Shown: in pieces, positions 20,337 through 32,588 of the stretch
Layout: every line of letters begins with the position of its first letter
How positions within the stretch are numbered: the first letter of the stretch is position 1
Source: Moniliophthora roreri
Taxonomy: Eukaryota > Basidiomycota > Agaricomycetes > Agaricales > Marasmiaceae
Assembly (NCBI GenBank): GCA_001466705.2
Contig: LATX02000198.1
Span: forward strand, 1 to 64,000
DNA length: 64,000 nt
Direction: 5' to 3'
Made by a program: the position numbers and the translations under genes
Notes under the pieces: generated by a model
The model's input: the letters and a program-made list of their open reading frames with translations, nothing else
What the model was told of the DNA's origin: nothing
Databases searched by the model: none

Positions 20337-20841
20337 TGTTCAGATCTCTCAGACTTTCAGACTATGTACAGACCTTTTTTGGACTCTTTTAGCTAGCATG
20401 TCATTCTTTGCAATCTCACATGACCTCTGTACAGCAGGGACTTCATAACCACCTTCCTTTCTTCCTTTCCTCAGTTGTGTTATCACCCAACTGAGGTATG
20501 CTTCTATCTATTATCATTCCCTTATGTTAATGCTTACTATTTACTGTATCTAGCTTGTATTGACTCTGTCTTACCTAGGTGCCTTTTCACTTCACACATT
20601 GTGTCTCACTAAGACACATTATTCTTGGATACTTTCTCTCACAAGTATTCAGTAGCTTACATCCATAGCTTACTAGGTTTCACTGTTTTTCCATAGAACT
20701 TATCCTTTAGAGTAGTATAAAAGAAAGCATGTATGTAGCTACATTCTTTAGTTCAGTTCAATCTACATTGACTACTCTGCAAATCACACCTCTACAACCC
20801 TCAAGGTTCTAGCAAGCCCTCGTACAAATGTGAGTTGAGCA
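20337..20841 (+). repeat. Copia 3' LTR (right edge approximate)
   Basis: A purine-rich 'gagggggag' directly precedes 'TGTTCAGATC' at 20337, the usual polypurine tract plus LTR start. A TATA-like 'gtataaaagaaag' sits near 20713. The right edge was placed at 'TGAGCA' (20841), an imperfect inverse of TGTTCA. No second LTR is in the window to confirm it. Confidence 0.6.
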
Positions 20842-21677
20842 CATTCCACTGCACTTTACATCTCCATTTCCTCTCAACATGATGTGCATTTATTTAACAA
20901 ACCACTGGATCCCTTTATTCACACCTCCATAACTAATTAACTAGCACTGTAAACATGCCAGATGGGATGTGCAAGATGAAGCCCAGTGGGATTTTAGTCA
21001 ATGTTATCCAATGGCTGAAGGACAAAATTTGTATATAAACACACCAAGTATCGCAAATACAGCCTTCCTTGACCAGCCTACTCCATTCCAAGCTGGATGA
21101 TTGATGTCTTCATGCCGTGGGGCTCGAAAACAAGGGTGACGTGGTGAGAACTAGTGCACGGGAGTTGGAGCGGATAGAGGACAGAACGGGGATGGTGGTG
21201 GTTAAGAAGAAAGGAGCAGAGATGGTGGTCAAGAAGAAAAAGAGGAGCGCGGGAAAGTTTAGGGCAGGCGGGAGAATGAACGATGCACGGACCAACTACC
21301 AGGCTCGTAAGGTCTTTTTTTTGCCAAGTCCCAATTGCAACGGTCTTTGAAGTTCATTAATACAACTCATTTCAGACAAGAAAAGCACATGACATTGCCA
21401 GGACATCAGATAACATCGGATAGCATCGGATAGCATCGACACACATCTCGTTGGGGATGAAGGGGTGCCTTCAAGTTATGTATCTGACTTACGCAAGATA
21501 GGAATAACGAGATTGCAACCATGTAGGGGAATGAGAAGCTCTAGATTATAGTACGTACAATGCAAGAACACGGTGTCGCGAGTACATTACAAGTCTAATA
21601 CATTAGGAGTAAAGAACACTTTGTCTTATCGTTGACCCCCCCTAAAACGTGAATACAAGCCGTCCAACCTTGGCTAC
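20842..21677. other. Transition from repeat block to host genes
   Basis: Contains a TATA-like 'gtatataaacac' near 21032 and a Lys/Arg-rich frame of 77 aa (21117-21350, +) with a short internal repeat (VVKKK). Neither is enough to call a gene. A short tandem 'atcggatagc' repeat occurs near 21413-21435. Confidence 0.35.
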
Positions 21678-22879
21678 TCATAATTGGGTATCACCCCGAG
21701 AGAAATCCAGAAGACCGCGAACAGCCGAACGAGGAAGCATTCGTCTCAGCTTACCGGGGAGATTGGAGTCGATATCGCCGGACTGCATAATGTACACTTT
21801 CTTCAGAGAGACCTCGCGCATCTGGATGAGCCTTTCATCTAGTGCCTTCCAAGCTTGCACATTTAACGGCCGTAAGCTGGGATATATAGAATCTGCAACC
21901 GAACGATTGCAAAAGAGCGTGACGCGCTCCAGAGATGGGGGATCGAGTTTGAAAAGGAGATCAATGTGAACTTTAGGCGGAATATCGAGCTGAAGATGTT
22001 GCAGTAAGGGAAAGGAAAGCGAATCCTGGGTTGCTACGAGGGACCGTTAACATCATTTGGCAATTGAAATCACACAAGCGAAAGCCTACCATCGGAGTCG
22101 AAAATGGATGATACGGTCAATTCTCTGAGACGGATTCGGATGTGAGCTGGAACATGCTCGACGTCCTTTTGGTTCTTCAGACCGAGTGATTCAAGGCAGC
22201 TGAGATCAAAAGGATAATGCGGGTCTGTCATCCAGTCAAGGAAATACGGGAATTCTTGAGTGCATGCTGGCGGCGATTCTGGTCGGAGGTCGAGAGAAAG
22301 GAGACGAGGTCGTTTACATGTTCGGATGGAGGGAAGATGCAAGTCCGAGATCTCCAGACTGTTCAGGGACGCATCTAATTCATGAATCGGCATGTAGAAG
22401 TATAATTGCTTCAGGGACGGAAGCCAACTGAGTGATGAAATGAACGCCACCAGTCTGTCCTCAACGACGAAGATTGGGTGTGTACCTTTCGCATACAGGT
22501 ATTCTAGCGTTGAGCACGCTGAAACCGATGCAGCTAGTGGCGAAAGGTCTTCCGGCAACATGTCACGGATCGTCAATCTGCGCAGGTTGGACAAGGAAGG
22601 AAGGTGTATCTTATTGGAATCGCCCAAACTTCCGCCCCGCAGCGACAGATTACAAATCGAATGCGTTAGGAAGGAGGTTGATAAAGTTTGGGCCAGCTGT
22701 ACAACCCGAGTAGTGGGCTCCTCAGTATCTGCGATATCGATATCTTGATACAGACGATACTGGGCTGCAGGATGCCATTGTCGACAGACTGTCGTGCAAA
22801 CTGCCAGATCACGTTGGGATGAGGCCCGGACATCTGCGAAGACTGCGTGAAGGAGTTCCGGAGGCATGTTGGAGCACAT
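21678..22879 (-). CDS. F-box protein
   Basis: Two exons, 22879-22090 and 22033-21678, joined over a 56 bp GT-AG intron ('gtaggc...tcgtag', phase 1), give 381 aa. The N-terminal 'MPPELLHAVFADV' followed by 'RDLAVCTTVCRQWHPAAQYRLYQDI' is an F-box of the mushroom type. The rest has the spaced Leu pattern of leucine-rich or leucine-rich-like repeats ('LSNLRRLTIRDM', 'LLQHLQLDIPP'). Such proteins bind Skp1 in SCF ubiquitin ligases and use the repeats to hold substrates. The substrate is unknown, and these families are hugely expanded in Agaricomycetes. The start at 22879 is the first Met; the Met four codons on is also possible. Confidence 0.85.
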
Positions 22880-25800
22880 GGCGCATCTAATGCTGCTTGT
22901 ATAACATTAGAACGTTACTTCGGGAATGCAACCTACCACTCGCCTTTACCTGAGAGGAAATACTCAAGATGGAAGAACTTGACGCATGCGCTGGGCTTCT
23001 TAAATATCAATGCACACTGTCATATCGACGTCAACGTCCATTAACTTGCCCCATACTATCTGAGCTAATCCGAAACAAGGTTCTTCGTCTTGATCCTTCA
23101 CCGCTTCAGCCCCTCCGCTCCTCCGCTCTTCCGCTCTTCCGCTCTTTCAGCCCCTGCTCCTAATCATGGTTAGATCTCCCGGCAACATCCTTGGCCTTGA
23201 TTATCGACCATTCTTAAGAAAGATGTTCAATTTAGCTCACCAAGTAGCTTGATCTGTCACCCAAAACTGGAGGCGGGAGGAGTTGGCGGCTTGAAGAAAC
23301 TAAAGAAAGCGCCGAGCGGCACCGAAATTGTGGTACCTGCGTTTATTAGCGCTCGTTGTCACACGGTCTAGTCCAAACGTTCATTATCCTCAGTCTCACG
23401 CAATTTCTGCAATTTCTGGTTTTCTGTGACTACTGGTAAAGCCTGTTCGGATCCGATTTGCTCAAAACGCTCAAATAACTTCATCTGCATCAACTTCCTG
23501 AGTCAGTGCGATCCGATTAAGTTCACTGGACTATCCGCAGCTTATCTGAGTCCGTGTATTGGAGGTTACTATTGACCAGGCTATTTTTTTTCCTGGTGTT
23601 CAAGATTGCGGAGAAGGACTAGAGAAACTTGGAATTGGTATTTCAGAAGTCTGCTTTGTATTTTAGTTTTCATCTGCTAATGTTTAGCGCAGATAGTCCC
23701 ATTCTCAGTCGTTACTGACCCCTCCGAGCAACGAAAGCAAACTGGGTGAGGCCCATAACATGTCGATTCATACCCTCGCGCTTCAGGCTTCCTTGAGGCT
23801 TGTTCCGTACCTGTAGACAGAAGGCTCAACAACACACCCGGATCTCCAGAATCTCCGTTGACACGATGTCATCGACCAAGACTGCAGGCTTGACGTATGG
23901 CAAAGCATTGTATATGGCAGAGGGAGAAGGGTTCAAAGATATCGCCGGTGTTGAAACTCAAGGGGATCTATCAGTGGAGACTTGACATTTCGTGCGTGTG
24001 TCTTGATTCTGTGGTGAGTTCTCTATGTCTTTGGTGGCTACTAGGCATTGATTCGTCCCGGGGTGACTACACCAAAATGAAGCCGAGCCCTCCTTGCCAC
24101 GCTTCAATTTGTCAGCCTTCAACTGTGGTATACGACGTCCAGGCAGCGGGTGAAGACATATCACCCGGGTAATTACAACTTCCCCTACACAGTAGGATCT
24201 TGACTATTTAATAGTAGATACTCCATCGTGTCGGCGCAGCCCGTGGAGAAACGAATATAAGCAGTATTGGCAATTTTCTAATCCAAGTCTGCAGAACACA
24301 TTGAGATGCCGTCATACAGACGCAAAAAAACCAGTCATCTACAAAATCAGTTTCAACCAGTTTCCTTGCCAGTCCTTGTGATCTGGCCACTGGAAACGGA
24401 TTGGTACGGCTCTTCACCGCCACATTCCTAAGTTATAAGCCTTCCTCCGACTCGGAGTGTTCAGTGTACTCAATGAATAGGTGGGAATGTGTTCAAACTA
24501 CGCCTCTGACGTGTTTACTGGTCAGGTACGACCAAGCGCTTTTTCGCGCCGATTTACAAGGTTTCCCGTCTCACACTTAATTCCGTTCTCCGTGGGCCTG
24601 AGGCATGCATCAAATGGACAACGTCGTTTACGGTCTTTGTCATTAGATTGACATTGCCACCCGTCAGATTATATACAGGTTACACGTTTTCTGTCATTTT
24701 TATCCCAGGTGAGAGTGCACTATCATTTTTACAGTAAGGTGCCGCCCAATGAAACTTAAACTCCACAAGATACTTAATAGACTCGGTCTCGCTCGAACGT
24801 CGTCATAACGGTTCCGGCGTGCCCGACCATTCTATCTGGGGCATATGATGCGCCACCTGATTGTCCAATACGTTTTCTGTCGGTCAAAATCAGAATAGGC
24901 ATCTTCTATTCATCTGTGATCCTCAATTTGGAGCGGGCTGACTACCTGACAGCGTTCAGATGGTTCCTGATTCTATCGAGTCATCCAAGGTGTTGGACGA
25001 TAAGGGGAACCTGAGCAGTTTTATCTATCAACTCACACCGGCCTTCTAGTCTAAAGGACCGAGGTCTGATGTCTTTACACTCAGAAGTGCTCACAAGTGA
25101 GTCATCACGCCGGACTTGAATCTTGAATCTTCGAGCACGATGGGTGAAAAACATCCTCCCACGTTGGAAATTGAAGTCTGCGCCGACGTATGGAATGATG
25201 TCAAATTTGGAAGTGAGTTCTATGATGCTCCTCTATTGTCTGTTGCTCATCGCGGACAAGGTTTACCCGACTTTGTATTCACACCAAGATACATTTGTTT
25301 GGGATTCGGCTGCGCGAACGTTCGCAATTTGTCGGGTGAATTTGTACCTCAAAAACGGCGACCTGCCGTTATCTCTACCCCAGGAAGAAGGCTCTTGAGT
25401 CTTAGCAACCAAACACGTCGATTAGATCTTGCACGGGTTGCCGGCCTATGCAGGTTGCAGGCTGAAAGATTGGAGAAAATGTCTTCAGCACTGCACTTGG
25501 TTCTTACTAGATCAAAGGAATCTCCACGGCCTTTATTCGCCTCTAATCAACGAAGTTTCTCCTTGGCCAGCCGGAAAGAGTGCTCCCTGGTTCAGGAGAA
25601 CTGTTTCTCAAGACGTCATTTTCACCTTGTTAAGCTCCAAGCCCTACTCTAGCTACGCCGTGGCGGCAGAAGGTTTGAATTCTCTTCGTCCTCCGCTTCT
25701 TGTCCCAAATGGTTATAGAAACCAAAGTGGTGTCAATGGCCGCTTAAAGCACTGATACTAAACCTTACTATTACAGTATGTTACATACTTTGTATCGTAT

Positions 25801-26017
25801 TTCCCAATTATTCCGGAAGGATTTGTGGTGGGAGGGGAACTTGCCGAACTCAATAGCCGACGTGAGCTTGCCCCGCAGCTGTGGACCTGTCGTAAACGAT
25901 TTCCATCACACCTAGTTCACCGAACCGTCTCTCAGGTTTTATTGACGCGTCCATATTCTTATTTAAAGGCGTTCTACCTACCCTGGAGTCTCATTTTCAC
26001 CCCCTTTCGAGTTTCAC
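22880..26017. other. Long intergenic region, no convincing gene
   Basis: Several overlapping short frames occur. The longest are 178 aa at 25116-25652 and an overlapping 108 aa at 25429-25755, both +. They change frame repeatedly, show no recognisable domain and have no consistent intron set, so I do not call them. 25116-25755 may be a decayed gene. Pyrimidine-rich DNA ('ctccgctcttccgctc') occurs near 23110-23150. Confidence 0.4.
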
Positions 26018-28791
26018 ATGCCTTCAGAATTAGTGCCCTCTGAGCTTCTTACACTAACCGGTGTCTTGCTCGACGAACTACGTGCCTCAATCAGAGGAAA
26101 CGTATACCCTAGGGGCAATCCAAAGTCAGTTTTCTACCTATTCCGAGCGGAACGGGGACTGAGAACCTTTTCTTTATCCAGTTTTACTGAATACACTGCG
26201 ATTTGGAATGGGAATGTGCTGTCACCAGCTCAGGCCGTCGCTTGTCCTTTGGACGCCGAGGATGTGAGCAAGTACGTTCCAAGCAGTGCACCAACACTCG
26301 CTCTTTTGTTCTGAACTCTCATCTCATCTCAGGATCATCATCTTTTGCGCGAAACATTCTCTTTCACTGTCAATTAAAGCCGGAGGATATGGAACTGCAG
26401 GATTGGCTGTTGGAGGCGACATTGTGATAGATATGAGCAGGCTGACTGATATCGAGATTGAAATACCAAAGGAAGATGGGAGTTACACAAGCCTTCACGA
26501 TATGCCTCAGCCGAACAGCAAGGGGAAACAGGCCGTGAAATCCGCGACCACCTCAGCAACTCCGAATCCTGGGAAGAGGCGACGAGAAGAAGACGTACAA
26601 CTCCGAGTGCCCGATTCGGCTTCACCTTCGGTTGCGGCGTTCCTCAGAGATGGAAGCATGGGTACTCCCGGCCCCAGCGTAAGGCGACGAGTCTCAGGGA
26701 CGACATATGTCGCTGGATCCTCGTCGTACAACCCTGTTGACCTCGTCGACGGAGAGCATGCCAACGGCTCGACCATTCAAAGTGCTCATGAACCCCAAGC
26801 CGATGGTCAGCCTGAGGACTCGACTGGCGGAGTTCAGACAACACATATCATCACCATCAATCGCCCTCTTCCTCAACCGGACGATTCCAACAGCGCTGGT
26901 AACGCACCGCTGAATGCTGACCCGTTTGGTTACCTTGATAGACCGGGTCCTATTGATCACACATCCAATATGCATTCCAGCTTCAGTTCTATGTCTGGAA
27001 GAACTATGTATAGTTCTTGGGGCCCAGGTTCAAGCACCTTCGTGGCCAACCCGCGGCTGCCTTCTACGAATCGCAGCATGCCTTCACAATCCACACCTAT
27101 TCATAAGATGGCTTATGTCACATTTGGAGCAGGAATGAGGCAGAAAGAGATTGATATGTATACCGCTAATCATCCCCTCCCTGGTCGTGCCATTACTGGA
27201 GACGACGATCTCATTCCATATCACGTACCTTCGTGAGTGCTCTCCATATCTTCCAAATATAGCCTCTGATATGAACTTCGAAGTGCGGCTCATCCAACCG
27301 GCTCGTCCATCATGCTGCTTGGGGGATTCGGATTCTTGAGTAGGATCCATGGACTGAGTGTTGACAATGTAGTCGAAGTCGAGATGGTGTTAGCCGATGG
27401 ACGAATCGTCGTAGTGAACGAGAAGGAGCATCCTGGCAAGCCGTTGACCCCAAGCATTTACAAAACTCTGACACGCACTTAGAATTATGGTGGGCTATCC
27501 GCGGCGCCGGGCCTGCCTTTGGCGTTGCCACTCGCTATAAAGCCAAAGCTTTCCCTGTGCCGGCCGTGTTTGCAGGAAACTTGCTCTAGTAAGCCATTGC
27601 TCTCCATACCTATTGCTTTGGCTGACTTCCTGCTATAGCCGTTTCAACAAAGCTACTGCTGCATCACTGATTAAACACTTCCGTGATTGTGTCAAGGGCG
27701 CTCCACGAGAACTATACGCCAACGTGTTCTTGACAGCTGGCCCAGCTGGAAAGGACTCTCTAATCGTCATACAAATGTGCTACGTAGGTCCCAAGGAAAA
27801 AGGGCAAGAGTATCTCTCGGCCATCTCCTCTTGGGACGGCGAAAAAAGCTTACTGAACGAAGTTAACGAGAAGAGCTTTCTTCATCAACAGGATAGCGTG
27901 GCCCAGGTGCTACGAGGGAAAGGCAAGTGGGCTCCTGACTTCTTTCTATACGACTGATTTAAATAATCGGGTGAAATAGCGGGTAAACAATGGTTCATAA
28001 GGTTCAGTTCATATACACCTCCATTCCAGTCGAAGCTCACAAGTCACTAGGTCTACCTTGATTACCTCTCTACCTGACGAAATAATTCACAAAACTGTTT
28101 TGGAGTTTTCTGAAACACCCGTAGGATGTAGTAAGCATAGATTCCAACCTCGTGGTCGCCCGAAGTTAATTTTTTTAGCCTGGCTTTTTGAGCTCGCGGG
28201 TGGCGCAATCAGTGATTTCGATGACAGCTGCATACCCAAGTCTAACCGTGAAGCAGCGTTCACAGTTGCCGCGCTTCATCAATGGGATATGGGCTTGGAC
28301 GATTACCGATGCATATCTACCGCAGAATCGGTACGTACCCCAGATTCTTAGTCGGTCCTCATATCAACCTCCCTGACACCGCATGTCAAAAAAGTGGATT
28401 AGAGATACCCTCAAATCGGTTTCGACCGGTGGTGTTTTTCCCAGTGTAAGCCAAATTGCTAATATTACCATTTCATTCCTTTGAGGTTGACGCCAATTTT
28501 GGCCTTGTCTAGTTCCTCGGACGTCACGAAGCACCAAAGCGGGTCACAGGTTGCTTTGGAGAAAATTGGGATAGGCTTTGCAAACTGAAGCAGCAATATG
28601 ATCCTGCAAATGTCTTTCGTAACTCGCTCTGGCCGCTTGACCAAAAGGGTGAGAAGGTAGCAGATCCGACTATTCGCGAACCACCGCCGGAGCCTAGTGC
28701 TGGAACGTCGTTTGATATTCTTGTTCAAATACAAGCAGAAAGGGAAGCCAAGGAGAGGGCGGCAACAGCGGATTCGTCATCGGGATCTTAG
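26018..28791 (+). CDS. FAD-binding (PCMH/BBE-type) oxidoreductase
   Basis: Ten exons can be chained in phase: 26018-26124, 26182-26271, 26333-27232, 27284-27435, 27483-27588, 27639-27926, 28051-28130, 28179-28330, 28395-28445, 28513-28791, giving 734 aa. Residues 37-110 form the FAD-binding half-domain ('PLDAEDVSKIIIFC', 'KAGGYGTAGLAVGGD'). A second FAD segment follows exon 3 ('MLLGGFGFLSRIHGLSVDN', 'LWWAIRGAGPAFGVA'). The C-terminus has the berberine-bridge motif 'YDPANVFRNSLWPLD'. Where classical members have GGH for covalent flavin, this protein has GGY, so single or non-covalent attachment is inferred. About 175 residues of Ser/Pro-rich sequence (about 135-310) interrupt the fold. Intron 27436-27482 is GC-AG; the 124 bp intron 27927-28050 is the least certain. 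Substrate unknown; no signal peptide seen. Confidence 0.82.
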
Positions 28792-29191
28792 AGGTACTTA
28801 TCACGTATTCCTTAGTTCCCTCTTGATTTGGATTGTCAAATCTTTTTGATTAGGACTTGTACGTAGGATGAATACAGATCAGCTATTTCCGCCGATAGAT
28901 GCGAGTAGGATGCTAGTAGGTGATATGATGATGGCCGTCCTTCCTAAATAGGTGGATGCGAAAAGGTACAGCATACTGATGGAGGTTATTAGGTGAAGGG
29001 ATGTGAGACACAGCGCTGAAACAGAAATGAAAGTCGCGATTACATATCGAAGAGGAATACAACAAACAGAAGGCGTCTAAAAGTGATATACAAACAACAA
29101 AACGACGAGTGATGATATACCAAAGAGAAAGAACAAAAAATATGAAGCAACTGAAACGAACAGAAAACTAGAAGAATGAAACAACATCATG
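28792..29191. other. Convergent intergenic region
   Basis: Lies between the 3' ends of the oxidoreductase (+) and the RhoGEF (-). A-rich in its right half; no feature beyond shared 3' flanking sequence. Confidence 0.5.
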
Positions 29192-32100
29192 TCATGAGAA
29201 TGGTCCTAGGGGTTCCAAAAAACTAGCGAGTGCCCATCCCACCGTGCCAGACTTATTTCTGCATAGTAGAAGACAGTCTTCGCCATTATCAACATACAGC
29301 GGCAACTTTTTGTGCAAGCTTGGATGTCCAGCTTCGTAAAGAACAGCGTAGAAGTCGCCTTCAACCAAAGTGAAGAAAGGGAACCCCTGATACGAGACTG
29401 GAGCTGGTGGTCGGCAGGGATGAAGCACTTGACATGTGTACTTTCCTGGTGCTTGAGACCAGCTATCTCTCCTTTGTCTGTTTGAAATATCATCGGAGAA
29501 AGAGTGAGCATGTACCATGCTCGGTGTGGGAGTGGGTTGTGGCAATGGCGCAGAAGTGGTTGGCGTTGGAGCAGGGAGCGACGAGCGTCCCTTTGCAGGT
29601 GCTGTATGACGTTTATCTGGCACCGAAGACGAACTGGCGCCTTTGGACGAGGAAGGCCTTGTTTGCTGTGGTGGTCGCGGCGGTCGATCACCTGAATGTG
29701 ACCTCAAGGTTTCACTAATCTTCCGCTTGAAACTCGGTTTCCTCGACGTTCTTCCTCTGTCATCGTCTTCCCCATCCATCTCTTGCTGATGCAAGTGCAA
29801 CATGAATGCCTCTCCTACAGGTGAAGTATCCACTTGCGGTAGCCGGTACGATTCCGACCCGGCAGCTGATCCCAGCCCGAGGTTGGCTTTCGGTAAAGGC
29901 ATGCTCTTCGTCCTCGGTAACGAAAAAGCGGCAGCCCCAGCCGTGATGCCCGGTGGAAAGGCAGGAACGAAAAAGTCTTCCCACTCATCAGCGTGGGGCC
30001 GCGGGGGTTTCCCGTTGACACTCTTCCCGGAGGACTTGAGACTGTCGACTGACCCACGCTTGCCTAGGCTGCGCTTTGATGATGCGGAAGAGGCTGCGTT
30101 CGATGCATCGCTGTGGCCTCGGCCTCTGTTCTTCCGAGAAGGCGTAGGTGATAGGGCATAAGGTGGAGAAATCTGGGGAGTGGAGATATGTGAAGGGTCT
30201 AAAGATGAAAGAACACTAGTCACGGCGCTAGAAGTGGTCCTTTTCATTGGAGGAGGCGATTGAGGGGGCGATTGTGAACTGTATGGTTGTTGTTGCATGT
30301 AATGCTCTGCAATGGGCGCAGGCATAGGTGGGTGGTGGTGGTATGCTGGAGGACCAGAAATTGAATGTGAAAGCTTTGACTCGGGCGGCAAGCACATCTT
30401 TTGCATACTCGTTATCCGCAACGCCTTCAAGGTCTCATCCAAATCTAACCATCTTGAATACCAGACTGCGATTGTTTCTTCTGCACCACCATTCATCTCG
30501 CCCTCGACTCTCAGCATATCCCATAAATCGGACCATCGATCCCGTACGTCCATCCAGTAATGCACCTGGATTTCGGCCAACCGCAAAACAAAGTTTGCCA
30601 TCCCGCGATGCATCAACTCAATGTACTTTGGCAGCTCAGCGGCGAGTTGTCCCCTGAGAGCTAGGTAGTTTGTCGAGGCTTCGAGCAGTGCAGCCGGCGG
30701 TCGATTCTTCGCGGAGACATTCATATTGAGTAGGTGATGGTGATAAGGCTCCTGTTCGTCCATTGATGCGAGGAGCTTCAAAGGATGCTTCATCGTTGTC
30801 AGTAGCCGTGCGATCTCCTTGAGTAACTTCTCGTTGATGGCCATTTCCAACTCTGCGCAAAGTGGCGCTAAATGCTGCTCGAGGACCTGCAAGAATGCAT
30901 CAAAGGCCTCACTACCCTGATCCTCCGACAATCCGATAACCTTGCCGAAACTAACTGCCCACATCCTCAAGTTCCGCACAACCACGTTCATGCTCTTGCT
31001 CCAATCCACTACATTCTTCGCAAACTGCTGTGCAAACACCTCGATTCTCCTCAGTTCTACCGCCATCTTGTCAACCTTGGCGGCCTCTGCACTGCCAGAG
31101 GCACCACCGTTACCTATGGCATCCAACGAAGCCTGAGATGAAGAGACCGCCTTTTTGAGACTCTTCATCTTACTCAGGTTGACAGACGCCGCTACCCCAG
31201 TAGTGGCGTTGCTTGCCTTCTTCTTGGGATCCCCCATCAGAATTCCCTTGATGACCTCGGCTCGTCTACGTTCTTCATTCACACTCCTCGCCACATCCTC
31301 AATCTTGGCCTTTGCAAGCCGTAGATTTTCCTTGTCTGGATGCGAGTCTGGTGTCGCCTCAAGGATTGTTCCCAGCAACAAAGGATATTTGAGTAGCCTT
31401 TGTACAGGTTTGATGAGGAGTGAATGAAGATCCCATGCGTGCGATACAGACGTTGACGCCATTCGCGCCTGAGCAAAGTAATTTTCAAGCGCGGGGGTTT
31501 TGGGAAGATTTTGCAGATGTTCATCTGCTGTGCCTTGGCGCGTGATGTATTGCTTATATGGTCGTTCCATCTCTGGAATCTGTCGGGGGAAAAAGGTTCT
31601 TTAGGACGCAATAGAAGGGCAATCGATAGCCACGTACGATCTGGAGAAATAATTCACCGACATGATCGTCACCAACTCCACCGTCTAAAACAGACCCTAA
31701 CGCATCTTGAAGCTTGTCACAAAACATATCTGAGAAAAGAGCCAGATCGGCAATGTTGTTGAAGATAATCTTTGCGTCCTCCGAGGTCATTGGGGCTCCT
31801 AGTGAGCTCGTCGAGGAATCTGATGCTGTGGACATCGTGCGAGAGGAGGATGCTGACGAATGGGGTGGAGTTATGGGAGCGGAGGTATTAAGAGGTGCAG
31901 GATGACCTAAGAGCCAATACAGATTGAAAGATGAGGATTGGTCAAAGAGAGACTGAAAGAAAGGTAACTGCTCACCGAGTGCCAAAGGAATATAGACCGC
32001 TCGAACGAGAGCCAAGTCTGATGCATAAGCTCTCTCTGATGATAAGAGTTCAAGCAGAGCATGCTGTCGTTTAGTCAAAGGTGTTGTTTGACCTGGCTGA

Positions 32101-32588
32101 CCAGCAAGGGAAGATGAGGATGAAGTGGCTTCGTCGTCCATGGGTGACAAAGCGAGCGGCGACTCGGGATGTATTGGTACCGTTTTGGCGACTTCCATGG
32201 CCTCTGGTATTACGCCTTGTAGTATACCGCTGAGAGAGGGGAAATGGGTGTCGTCGCCGTCCTCGACTTGAAAGGACAATGTCATAGTAGTTGGGTCAAA
32301 ATCACCTTCAGATGGAGGCGGAGTCGGAAGTTTGGCGCTGAAAGAGGAACCGGAGCTAAGCCTCTGATCGGTTGAGACCGGTGCTGATGAATAGGTTGTA
32401 TTTGTGGAAATAGAGGACCGAGGAGGCGGCCGAAGTGGAGAACGGGCAGGAATGGGTGGAGATGGAGTTACAGGAGAGGAAGGCGGAGATGATGGAATGT
32501 ATAAGAGGTTTGAAAGGCTGAACTCTGTCGGAGGACGTGCCATACCCACGCGGCGGGAACGAGGCTCATCTGGAGTCGAAGTCGACAT
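29192..32588 (-). CDS. Rho guanine-nucleotide exchange factor (DH-BAR-SH3)
   Basis: Two exons, 32588-31638 and 31579-29192, with a 58 bp intron ('gtacgt...gacag', phase 0), give 1,112 aa. The first 170 residues are Pro/Ser-rich. A DH domain follows (about 171-430: 'LLELLSSERAYASDLALV', 'LLIKPVQRLLKYPLLL'), then a helical BAR-like region (about 450-690, including 'MNVVVRNLRMWAVSFGKVIG' and 'VHYWMDVRDRWSDLWDML'), a long Ser/Pro-rich linker with basic patches, and a C-terminal SH3 ('GDFYAVLYEAGHPSLHKKLP', 'VGWALASFLEP'). This order matches the Tuba/DNMBP type, which activates Cdc42/Rho at membranes for polarity and septation. I took Met at 32588 rather than the in-frame Met 28 codons upstream because the upstream stretch does not look conserved. 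The DH assignment is strong, BAR and SH3 good by pattern. Confidence 0.85.

Noticed and set aside
25116..25755. 178 aa frame plus overlapping 91 and 108 aa frames as a gene
   Set aside because: No recognisable domain, frames overlap in competition, and no intron set joins them. At most a decayed gene.
27433..27483. Frameshift making the FAD oxidoreductase a pseudogene
   Set aside because: A 47 bp GC-AG intron at 27436-27482 restores frame and a conserved motif, and all other junctions are in phase, so an intact gene is more likely.
29206..31141. Several + and - strand frames inside the RhoGEF
   Set aside because: They are shadows of the 792-codon frame in GC-rich Ser/Pro-coding sequence.
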